From: Sclerurus mexicanus
Taxonomy: Eukaryota; Chordata; Aves; Passeriformes; Furnariidae
Length of the DNA stretch: 64,000 nt
Direction of reading: 5' to 3'
NCBI GenBank assembly: GCA_013396755.1
Contig: VWZF01005687.1
Span: 62,001 to 126,000 of the forward strand
The notes beneath the pieces are model-generated. The model was not told where the DNA came from. It saw only the letters and a list, made by a program, of their open reading frames with translations, and ran no database searches. A program made the position numbers and the translations under genes. Below, in pieces: positions 38,128 through 49,000 of this stretch; positions within the stretch are counted from its first letter, which is position 1, and each line of letters opens with the position of its first letter.

Positions 38128-40380
38128 GTAAGGGCGGCGGTGGGCTCGCACCCCCGGGCACCCCCGGGCACACACACGGACACGCACTGGGCACAGACCC
38201 GCACCCTCCGGGCGCTCCCGGTGCGGGCACCGCGGCCAGGCGCGCAGGAGGCTCCTCTTCCCTCTCTCCGCAGGTACCGCTGGGTCGGGGGGGATTTTTT
38301 TCCCCTCTCCCTACAGCTTGAAAAACCGCAGCGATCGATGGGCATTGTCATTTATCTTATTTATTTATTTTTTAGCGCGGACTGGTTTCCGCAGGTCCCT
38401 CGCAGAAGGTTTTGGGGTTTGGGTTTTTCACTCCCGCGGACGCGGTGGGAGGGGTGGCCGGTCCGGGCAGGGGGATGCAAAGTTGAAATGCCGGGAGGAA
38501 AACAAGTCTCGATTTGCTCCTCAGAGAGGGTCAAATCTTTCACCGTGAGTCAAAAATGCATCAAAATGCCCCCCTTTTGATCCCCCTCCTGCTTTTTCCT
38601 TTTTTCTTTCTTTTTCCTTTTTTTTTTTTTTAATTATGTTCTTTCCAGTGGCGCTCCCAGAAGCATGGCTCTTGCTCCCATTTTGGATGGGAGAACCGGC
38701 GCTGGTTTCTCAGGCGGCGCGGGCTGGGGAGGCCGGGGGACAGGGGGGCTGCTGGGCTTTAACGCTCCTCAGAGTCGGTGTTAACATTTGGGTTTTCCAG
38801 CTGCAAGAAAGTTTTCTTCTCCGGGATTTATAGTGCCTGGATGGGTTTATTGAAGCAGGGGGTGGTGTTGAGAGGAGGGGGGAGAGCGTCGAGCTCAACA
38901 GATCATGATAATTCGGAATAATTCACTTTCTGTTCTTCATCTCGAGGAGCTTTTTGCAAAGGCAGAAGTTGACAGAACCGGGAGAAGGCGATTTTTGAAG
39001 CCACGGGTGTTGCCTTTCCCTTTGTAAGGGGGCTGATTGCAGGGCAACTTCAGATGCAGTCTCGTCCCTGAAGATCTTTCTCCATGTGGCTTTCCTGCCA
39101 CATCCAGCGCCTTCCCGTCCAGTTAGATTAGCTCAGCCCCATTCAGTGCTTATCTGCCGATCATTTGGCTATAAACGCATTAATTATATCTCATTGCTTA
39201 CATACCGCTTTGTAAGGGTATTTTATAGATTTAAATTGTCCCTCAGAGTGTGCAGTGATTTGGGGTAGCTTTTTTTAAAGGTACAACATTTCTGTGTACA
39301 GTGCTTCATTTCTCCAGCATGTAAGAAACGCCCCAGTTCACTACGGAGGGAAATACAGGCTTCATGTTTTCTTGCCCTTATTAAATGTAGTGAATCCTAA
39401 AAAATCAACTGGATTCCAGCACACACTATATCAATAGGTGAAAGGACTTGCAACATCTCTTGGGCAATCAGTTGAATCTGGAACACTGATTCCAGAAATA
39501 TCAGTCAATTTTTTATTTTATGGTTTATTAGTAAGCAAAAGAAACTTTCTGAGTTGTGTTGCTTTTTACTCAAAGGTAAACTGAGATTAACTCAGTGAAG
39601 TTTGGGGAGAGGACAGGTGACATTTGGAGAGCAGGAGAAGGCTGCTAATGCAAAAACATTTTCTTGCAGCATTCAGAAACTGGTAGAGATTTAGGAGATG
39701 ATGTGTGGGTTGTCAGCACATGGTTTCATTATGAATTGTGCCCTTTAGCCCAACAAAAATACTAGTGTTTCTACGCAGCAGCAGATCACAGAGTTAGAAT
39801 CTGATCATTTTAGTCCTTTTCTGATGCTGTTATTTCAAGAAGAGGAGAATTGTGTCCGTAGAAGAAAGTTGCTTCCATCACATCAAAGCAAAGCTGTGGC
39901 TGTGAGGAAAGCACTGCTCTCCTCAGTCCCACTACCACACACTGACCCTTCCCAAGAGGTTTGGAAGGTCTCAGGCTGGTTCAAGTCAAACAAAAACCAA
40001 TTATGCTTGGTTATCTGGAAATGTTATGGAGGCACCTTGTAATGTTTTCAACACAACAGGAAACTGAGTAGAAATTGACACAGAGTTTGGGGACAACAGC
40101 TTAAACTCATATTTGTTTTTGTTAAAGCTCAAGAATAATGCAAAAAGAGTACACGCTTACTGCAAAATAAATCCCAATCTAAGCCTCTGGATCTAAGAGT
40201 AGAAGATAAACAGGAGAACCACCAAGGCCATGCACCCTTTTTCTGAATGACACGAGCTATACTGTTGTCATTGCTTGACATCAAATTATTCTGCAGAAGT
40301 TTCCAAAATCAGACATTTTTGTTTTGTAATACCTGCTTTAATGTAGGCAATGTTGATGGATATTTTTCTTCTAGTTTCAG
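38128..40380 (+). other. GABRA1: GABRA1 intron 1 (5' UTR intron, putative)
   Basis: It starts with GTAAGG and ends with a pyrimidine tract and TTTCAG. The first 350 bp remain CpG-rich. A pyrimidine-rich tract ending in 12 T lies at about 38582-38631. The rest is AT-rich non-coding DNA, with no other convincing exon. The intron is as uncertain as the upstream exon that defines its start. Confidence 0.45.
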
Positions 40381-40388
40381 AGTTCACC

Positions 40389-40462
40389 ATGAAGAGATTC
40401 CTTGTGCTTTGTGACTGCCTCTGGGCCTGGAGCCTCCTTCTGAATGCACTGACTGAAAGAAG
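40389..40462 (+). CDS. GABRA1: GABRA1 first coding exon (signal peptide)
   Basis: The ATG at 40389 (context TTCACCATGA, with A/C-rich upstream bases acceptable for Kozak) opens 24 codons plus two bases. They read MKRFLVLCDCLWAWSLLLN and then ALTER, a short basic N-region followed by a hydrophobic core, as expected of the cleaved signal peptide that sends GABA-A subunits into the endoplasmic reticulum. The 'CLWAW' block matches the alpha-1 signal peptide as I know it from other vertebrates, while the first ten residues differ. The exon starts after TTTCAG at 40380 with 8 nt of 5' UTR. The donor AGAAG|GTGGGG is weak after the GT. The split serine codon (AG|C) joins perfectly to the next exon (phase 2). 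Confidence 0.93.
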
Positions 40463-43400
40463 GTGGGGGGATATTTTTTAATGCACCAACATATTTTAGG
40501 AACCGTTAATTTAATATAGGAGCATAAGACAAATACTGCATGGCTGCACTACCACTTATTGTATTGGGGGAAGTTAATCCCTGTTGAAATCCCAGCTAAA
40601 TCTAACTAAGAGAAGTCTAAAAGAAAACTACAATTGGTTTGCATGACAACTTTTTTTCTCAATATGGTGAAGAAAATAAAGGAAAAGCTTTCTGAAACAA
40701 ATTGAAACTAAACTACCTCTTTAACACCTGTGCAATCTTTTCTACTCTTATATAAAGACTACTGAGAAATACAAGTTTCTTTTGAGAGGAAAAAGTATAA
40801 TGAAGGGTTTTTTTAAATCTCAGTTAAGCGCATTTAGTAACTTTATTGTCACTGCAAGCAGAACAAAAATTAACTTCTTTGTTGGTCAGGATTGTGTCCT
40901 AACTTAGTAATTGTATTGAAAATCTGAAATAGACCTTCCTGATGAAGGGAGACTGCTTGGATGAAGAAGAATTTGTAATCTCAAAGCCCCTGATAGTTAT
41001 GTTGGAAAGACTATGCTGCATTGAATGTTTGTGGAATATTTGTTGAAACCATAATCTAAAAGTAGTATTAAGAGTAATTCATAATCATACAACACCTCAT
41101 CAAACAATTAGTAGGTTAACTGAAGACTATAAAGCAGTTTGGAGTATGCTTGAAGTAGTCTCTGCAAGTCAAAATTTAGTGAAGGTGTTTACAAAGACTC
41201 TCAGATATATTTCTGTATTTTAAAAGTATTGATGTCCTGTCAGTGATATTTCCTAATGACCAAAAAGTAGAATTTTTCCATTGTCAGTAGTGATCCCTGA
41301 AAGATCTGTTTGTGCCTTGATCTCCATAGTGTCTCCTTATGAATTCACAATTCTCAAGAAACTAATTTTCTGACTACCTTGAAGATTTTAAAGAGAGTGG
41401 AGTGGGCAAAGGGCAAAGGTCCATCTGCACAAACATTTCCTCTGAAAAACAATAAATAATAAAAGTGGGTGATTCATGTAAGAGTTGCTGTATTGAATAA
41501 ATCTGCTGCTTCAGAAACAATAACTTTACAGTATATTAAGGTGAGATTTGAGGCATTCACAAAGTGCTTCACCTGACCTAGCTGGAGAATTTTGTGAAAA
41601 CATGCTTATTCTGCAGATATGCATACATGTATCTGCGTACATATACTTACTGTACTGTAATGCATGCATGTGCATTCCTAATGTGACAGTTAAAACGCAT
41701 TGGGCCAGTGTTTAAGAATTCGGTGGTGTGTCAGTATTACAATGACCTGTAGATGGAGTCAGTGCACAGTTTTTTATTATACTGGGGTTTCCTGTGAAAA
41801 TACAATTGCATAAAGTAACTTTTTCCTCCAGATCTACACACCTTACGTGAAATGTTCTGGTTTTCAAGCCATTTGGTCATAGCAAGTTCCCTTGCCTTTC
41901 CTTCTGAAGTGCTGTTTATGCTTTTTGATAAAAAACAATTGATGAATGAGATAAAGTGTCTGTGATACAGGAAGACAGCATTCCCATGTCACTCTTATCA
42001 TTCCCCCGCCCCAGCATTGGAACTATTTTAATATGTGAGTTTTGAATGAAAAATGACAATCCCTCTGGAGTTACAGTCTACTCCATATGTGCACAAATGT
42101 TCAGAATCTTCCCGTTGTGACCATATGTCAGTTAAACCCAGCCCTAACGGTGCTTTTTACCTTTGCTAAAATGCTGGAGAGAAAGGTAAGGACAAATGAC
42201 AAATGTGATCCCAGCATGGGAGCAGGGCACTGTATCGGAGCCTGGCCGACTGCGCTGCCACCAGGCCACCCTTCTGACACCTCCTCACAAACAGACTCCT
42301 GTCTTTGCCGCTACAATTTCTAAAGTGTTTTTAGATCCTTTTTCCACCTTGATGCTGATGACCTTCTGCTATCCTTGAGATATATATGTATAGCAGCTTG
42401 TTTTCTGACAGTGAGCGTCGATGTGAATTTAATCCAGTGAAAGGTCCTGTGTTGCAATTCTCCAGAAGGCGTGTGAGGAAAGATTCTTTGAAAGATAATG
42501 CTCGCTGGAGAGAGTGGGAGCACTTGTTATTTGGCAACATACAGGAAGCATAAAAAAAATTTGTGTCCGTGACTTAAAATTCAACTTTAGGTATGAATAA
42601 TAGACATAAAGCAACCTATTTTGTTATGAAGTGAAATCGCATGATATGGCTAGAGGAAATTCGCAGGGTTTTTTAAAACTGTGAGAGATTTTGTCTTCTT
42701 CATTATAAACGGTGATTTATATGCATTAAAAAACCCCTGAACATTGTTCTCTACAAAGTCACATCCTATGGAAATAAACCAAAAATTAGTAAAACTCCTA
42801 TGGATATCAGTCCTGAAACTAATTAAAATTTTTAGTATTACTCGTTCACACATGTACTGCAAAATAAACTTGGAAGCATTTCCAGAGTGCCTATATTCAG
42901 GATATCCTTCCTCCTTCTCTCTGTGTTTGATACAAGTGCAGTGTATGTGTGGGATACACAACGGATGTCTGACTTACAGAAAATCATTTCATAGGTATTT
43001 TAGTAGAACGGCGTCATTTCATTAACAGTTTGTTCCTCCTGAGACGGTCCGGGCTGGTTAGAGCAGGCAGGACTGGCAGAGCCTGAGCCCTCGTGTCGTT
43101 GAATGGGTCACAGGCCAGTGGAGGGGTCGCTTCTGTCACAGACCTGGTCCTAACGAGGGGCTTTGTCAGTGCCCTGTTTCTCCAGCTCAGCAGCAATGTG
43201 TGCAACGAAACAATGTTTGGAAAAGCAGTGCTTTTGCTTTTAGTAATGACGACAACACGTTTGTAATGGAAGTCTTCTCAGCAATGAATAAGAAAATTCT
43301 AACTAACTAATTCTAACTGCATTAGGCTTTAAGACAAGTGTAATCTATGATTAAGGGAATCATCCGTGACAGGGTATTAGGTAAAGGTTTCAGATGTAAA

Positions 43401-44220
43401 GAAAAAGGTTGATTCTGATGTCATCTACAGCAGACAGGAACCACTAAGCCCAAGGATTTCATTCTGGTTTGTATTGATGGAAGTAAGCTGAGTTTTTTGT
43501 AGCTGAGCTCAAAGAGCTTTAATGTTATCCTTCTTCAAGTAAAATTTCAGGACTTTTGGCTGAGTTAGGGATACACATTAGGAAGATGTAAGTGAAGCTT
43601 TATAGACATGAGAAATTTTTGTATCAACAGATGATTTTGTTAGGCATTTGTAAGGAAAAGATGGAGATACTCCTCCACATCTAACTGCTGAAGGAAAATG
43701 AGAAATAAAATTAAAAAATTCTATCTTGATCTGTGGAAATGCATGCTCACTTGAGCTACTTCTATGTTCAAAAGCAAGATCTCTCTTTTTTTCAGCATTT
43801 ATTTTCAGTACTTAAATGTCAGTGTTCTAAATTACTGTATATTTCTTTGCACGAAAACCCTTTATAACTATTACGAATCAAAATCACTGTTTTTTGTTGA
43901 CAAATAAACCTTTTCATGAGGAACACACATATTAGCACATTATAAATATTAATGAGTAATGAGATAAATATGAAGGAACTGACATTCTATTTGCTCACTA
44001 TTTATTTAGGAGCACTGATTTTCTATGATTTAAAAAAATGTACAATTTAGAAGAATTTGTAAACATGGAAGAACCCTATAAAGCACTACAATCCTGTTAT
44101 ATGGAGGAGGTTATGTGACCATAAACCAGTGGAAGCAAGATTAAATGGATTTTGGAATGACTGTTTTGTAAGGTGATTGGTGGATTACTGTTTGTCAGTG
44201 TTGACTGTTCTGCATTTCAG
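40463..44220 (+). other. GABRA1: GABRA1 intron between coding exons 1 and 2
   Basis: 3758 bp with GT/AG ends. Mostly AT-rich and non-coding. A GC-richer patch with several CpGs at about 43040-43205 interrupts it, with no exon-like structure that I can support. No repeat copy is recognisable. Confidence 0.85.
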
Positions 44221-44333
44221 CTATGGACAAAGCTCATCCCAGGATGAACTTAAGGACAACACCACGGTGTTCACCAGAATCTTGGATCGGCTGCTGGATG
44301 GATACGATAACCGTCTGAGACCAGGACTGGGAG
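44221..44333 (+). CDS. GABRA1: GABRA1 coding exon 2 (mature N-terminus)
   Basis: 113 nt between TTTCAG at 44220 and the donor GTGTGT at 44334. It completes Ser25 and encodes residues 26-62, the start of the mature alpha-1 chain, then gives the first base of Glu63 (phase 1). The block [20 protein letters not shown] is the alpha-1 family's N-terminal helix region. N38 in NTT is the first conserved N-glycosylation site, and [10 protein letters not shown] begins the ligand-binding beta sandwich. The residues after the signal peptide read YGQSSSQ, a slight variation in the least conserved part. Without splicing, the frame would run on to a TAA near 44419, so that extension is intron and not protein. 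Confidence 0.96.
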
Positions 44334-45854
44334 GTGTGTTGCCTTATGATTTTAAAGGTTACATGTTAGATAAAAATCAGTTAAAACAGTGTTATTTTTC
44401 CATTATATATTTATTTTAATTCTGTTTATATAGACACATAGAATAATGCTGATACATAATACTAATTTTTCTCAAAAAAGTTACACCTTCCCTGTCTTTC
44501 ACATACTTGTTTTTCTCACACATAATGGTTCACAGTTCAAGAAGGCCTCTGAATGAGTATTAAGACTTTAAATGTATGAAGACTGAAAGAGAATAAAATA
44601 TGACCTGTGACCTCACAAATGACAAGTTTATGAATCAGGCCTGAATAGCATATCTATCTTTGACTATCATCATAAGAAGCTTTGGGTTTAAAAATGAGAA
44701 CATCATTGTACCTTAGTCATAAAAGTGTCAGAGAATTTGTTAGAGGTTTTTCTAGTTAGTATTTTTTTCTGTAACATTTTTTTCTTCACAGCTGGGTAAA
44801 AATGTCTTTCTTCAGCTGATCTTGGTGCTGAACCAATAAAAAGGCATAAAACCAGATAGCAATGATGTCTTTATAAAATGATGTTACAAAGTTCAGTCTT
44901 TGTCAGCATCCCTATGTTCACTCTTTGATTTGCTCTACTGTGACACAATCCCAAAATTGGGTCTTAAAAGCTTACTGCTCACAAACATGGAAGTTCTAAA
45001 CATACAAAAGCACAAATCTGTTCTTTGCAGCGCATGGGAAGTTGGATTTACTTATTTCGGATGTCTTTTTTTTTTTCCTTTTGGACTCTTCAGGTAAAAC
45101 AAAGCAGAGCAACCCACCTCACAAAGTGTAGTTCAAACTGTTTTCCTATAATCACTCTCAGAGGAACTGCAATATAATAACAAGGTTTTACATTAAGAAT
45201 TCTTATTTCATCTCCTGTGGATAAAATAGAAGTCCATTAAGTGAAAGCTTGTTCTGTGGTTTGAAGCACCATCTTGTAACAGTTTTTGAATTTTGCACCA
45301 GGCTCTTCAACAATTGACTTCACTGACTTTGAGGAATGGCTAAAGATAAAATTCGGTTTCTAACATATTAATTAACACATTTAAAAATGTGTTGGTCTGT
45401 AAATCTTCGTATGCATTTTCAGGTAATACACAACAAAGTAAGAGTCACTTTTTACTTTTATCTACTGGTACTTTTGCCTGTTTTCATGTAAATCCTTGGC
45501 CTAGTGTAGAGATAAATGCTCCACAGTCTTTGATAAAGGGAACTGCACAGTTCAGTCAGCTACTCAATCTCAGTAAATAAACAAAACAGAGAAAGCAATA
45601 AATAAATGAAACTCTGTAAACTGTGTAGAGACTGCTACGTGTCTATGAGAAAAATCTGAGCATATGATGATTTCTTATATGAGTTTTGCAGTTATGATGA
45701 TTTGTTTAACAGATACTGAAAGAGCAAACAAGGGGACATGCAGGGAAAGAATTTTCTCTCACTCCCTGGATTGCAATTTAGAGAACTGAGCATATCAGTA
45801 TCAACTCTTATGTCTGTGTGTTTGTACATGTGTTTCTGAATACAAACTTCAGAG

Positions 45855-46010
45855 ATGTAGTCAGGAAAGGATCATCTGGTCCAGTTAAAATGGACTCCTG
45901 CCAGAAAGACTGTTTAATGTAACTGTTTCTGTAGAAGGAAATGAGTCTCTACAAAGTTAAATAGCCAGTTCCATGACTGTCTGCAAGAAGCAAAACTGAG
46001 TGGAGTATGG
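45855..46010 (-). repeat. Possible ancient CR1-L3/L2-type relic
   Basis: Read on the + strand, the block runs 'ggaaaggatcatctggtcca', then 'gaaggaaatgagtctctac', 'aaagttaaat', and 'caagaagcaaaactgag'. That order of words matches the reverse complement of old LINE 3' ends (a 'gagatcatctagtcca', 'gaggaaactgaggcc', 'gaagttaagtgac' layout). The similarity is diverged and judged by eye. Confidence 0.35.
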
Positions 46011-49000
46011 GAAATGCGGGGTGGAGGGAAGGAAGAAAACCTAGAGTGAAGGAAGGATTGGAGAAGTTTCTCTAACTAAGGGTTAGAGAAGTTTAAGCAA
46101 TTTTGCATTTCTCCTTTTTTGAATTGTGTTGCCTGTTCCTGCCTGTAACCAAGAGCCTTGAGTATCACAATTTTCCTGCTGCACAGTGCACTAGAATTTC
46201 ACAGTGTCAGTTCAGCAAATTCATCTGTTATGTTTGTCAGCTTTGGATATTAGAATTAAGAGTACCATGGCTTTTAAAAAAATCCCACATCTGATGAAAT
46301 TGTGGGCAGTAAATTAGTAGTTTTACGCTTTTGACTGTTGAATAATGTGTTATGCAAAAGACATAAATTATAGATTTCAAAAACCAGGGACAAACATCTA
46401 GGCAGATGTTTTCAGTCCTGGTACCAAATTTTAACAAAGGATTTGCCCATGAGTTTGGAAATTCACGTCTTCAAACCCTTCTTGCTGAGGTATCTAAATC
46501 TAAATATGAGCAAAGCTCCTCAGGATGACTTAGTTTTGACAGTTGATTTAGATGCTTGCTTTAATGGGGAAATGTATTCTGAAGTGTTCCATACAGAAAA
46601 ATATGCAGTGAGAACTCTAAATCAATATGTCAAATATGGCATGGGGTTTTTGGAATTGGAAGTTCAATGAGCCTTTGATTACAGCATGACCTGTTGCTGG
46701 AAATTTTAAAATGTATATGGAAAAGCAGTGCTTTCATTTTTCTTCCCATCATCAGTGATGGCTTATTATTATTTTGATCAGAACGTGATTTTTGTCTACT
46801 CTGAAGAGAAAGTAAAGAAATTTACCAGGACAAAAGCATTTTAGATACACAGAATTAGGTCTAAAACTCGTTAATTCAATATTAGCTATGATGTACCTAC
46901 CAGAGAATTTAAGACACCAGAGACCCTCCCAAATATATATTATGTTGCTAAATTTTATGTTGTTAGGCACAGTGTAAACCTGTGTATCAGTGAGTGCACT
47001 ATAGCACTCTCTCAAGTTTCTTTAACTGTTTATTCTGTCCTTTCTATGCCTTCTGAGAAACAGCAGATGAGGGAAAACAGGTGCGGTTACTCTGTCAGAA
47101 AGGGGCATATTAAGAAAACTGTGGTTATCCCTGCACGACCTCTCCTTCTGCAGTGCAGTGTTTCAAAAACACCTACAGAAACCAAATTGTGGGCTTGAAC
47201 AGAGAAACAAAAGAGAACCAGTTCCTCTCTTTTTCATCTGTGGAATAAAAGGGAGATGATGGAGCTTCTTTACTGTTTGTTTCTCCTTCCTTGTAATTAT
47301 GTGTACGCATGAAGAATTCAATGACAAAAAGGTATCTTTTTTGACCGAAAAATTGTAATGAATTGTGAAAGGAGTTGGATCTTGATCTTAATTCCACTCA
47401 CTTAGAGGAGTAATTTCCTTCTTTTAGGAATAAACACCATGATATTTCTCTATTCCAAGTTTGCAAACTTCCTGTTAGTGTGGTGAACAGTTTCATTGTT
47501 TGGTAGAAATATTCTGGTGAGGCAAATGAGGCACCACCTTGAAGCCAAGAATAATCTTCTGGAGAGATCTCAATACAAAGTTTCATTTTAGGAACTATAC
47601 TACAAATTCATGGGAAGGCCAGGCTAAAAGTTAGAGCATTAAGATAATGAAAAATTTAGAGGTGCTGAATTTTGAATCATTCTTTCAGCATCCATGGAAT
47701 CAGTGCTAGATCAAAATGAACTCCTCCCTTTCCTTTTTTTAGATCTTCTTTTGAGGTATTACTTCAAAAGGAAAATTAAAAATCACATATGCTTCGTAAA
47801 GAGTATGGGAATGAAAATTATTATTCATCAGATAACCCAATAAGGCCATATCTGAAATTAAGTGAGCAGCTTAAAGCATTTTGCCATTAAACAAGAAATA
47901 ATTATTTCTCGTTAACCAGAATATTAAAAAATGGAGTCAGTGACCCATGGGGGAAAAACTATTGAATCTGCTTGTTATTCAAAAACTGGCATTGTTGCTA
48001 AAACTAATCTGATTCTTTTGAAAAGAAGCACACAGCAGCATGTTATGCATTGGCACATTTGCACCTTTTATCAATAATTATTGATATAAATTATGTTATT
48101 TAGTTGTTTGCCTCCTTCATCTGTGGGCATAGTCACTTAGTCAGACATTGCTAGAAAATAGCATCTGTTGTACTCATCCATAAACACAGACAAGTAGTTA
48201 CATTTAGTTATTTATGCATGGAAAATAGAACTTTCAAAATGAATGTAAAAATGTTGTGAATCATACTAGACGACACCTATTAACTCCATGAGAGGATAAT
48301 CATTTACAAAAAGCAAGGAGGAGGAATTGCAGAGAGTAGCATATTGAAGCTGAAAACGAGGAAATCATGTTAGATATTATGGGAAAGAATAACCCGTGAA
48401 GTCATTGAGGTAACAGCATCATTTTCTGTGGGAACTATCTGAACCCTAGAACCAGAGGTGATCAAAAATAGGCTGAATAATGAAGATGCTGATCTCTATT
48501 CAAATATATAGTCCTGAAGAAAATAAAGGATCAAATAGTGCCAGAAAGGGGTGAAATAAGGAAGAAAATTCACCTCAGTGATTGGTGACCTCTACCAGTA
48601 AAGTACCGAGTCTAGAGTGGGAGTTAAAAGAACTGAAAAGCAGTGAAAAATTGTGGGAAAAATGAATTCCTCAGATAAATGGATATGCCATTCCCTTTTG
48701 TCTTCATGTGGGACAAAGAGGTGGTTCCTGGGCTGCCACCATGGCAGATTGGAAGTGCCACAGCAGAGAGAGGCAAGACTTGCATAGGGCGGGTTGTATT
48801 TGGTGAGGAGATTCATTACCGTGAAATCAGGTGCAGCTGCAGGTTTTCTAAGACTATCACCTTTTCATGGCACATCCCCCCTCCCTAAAACTGAAGCATA
48901 TCACGTGGTCTGTGACCTTTTAAATTAGAAAAATTGTAAATGTGATTTGTCCCTTTGAGAGGGATTTTGTAGTAGAAAGGTTAATACTGAACTAAGAAAA

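Larger units (their letters stand above)
37640..38480 (+). promoter_or_regulatory. CpG island B, probable GABRA1 promoter
   Basis: This is the GC- and CpG-rich block nearest the GABRA1 start codon, densest from 37.98 to 38.3 kb. It holds a TATA-like element, a probable leader exon with a strong splice donor, and short upstream ORFs. Its position, 2 to 2.5 kb upstream of the coding exon and on the same strand, fits the 5' end of a brain-expressed receptor subunit gene. Which start sites are used cannot be read from the sequence. Island A may be an alternative promoter or part of one split island. Confidence 0.65.

Noticed and set aside
37978..38580. Forward open frame of 200 codons across the probable GABRA1 leader and intron
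   Set aside because: It starts at a GTG codon, crosses a strong splice donor at 38128 and is low-complexity from the CpG island. No protein similarity is seen.
46061..46094. Small hairpin TTCTCTAAC/GTTAGAGAA with a repeated GAGAAGTTT
   Set aside because: Arms of 9 bp are common by chance and no context supports a function.
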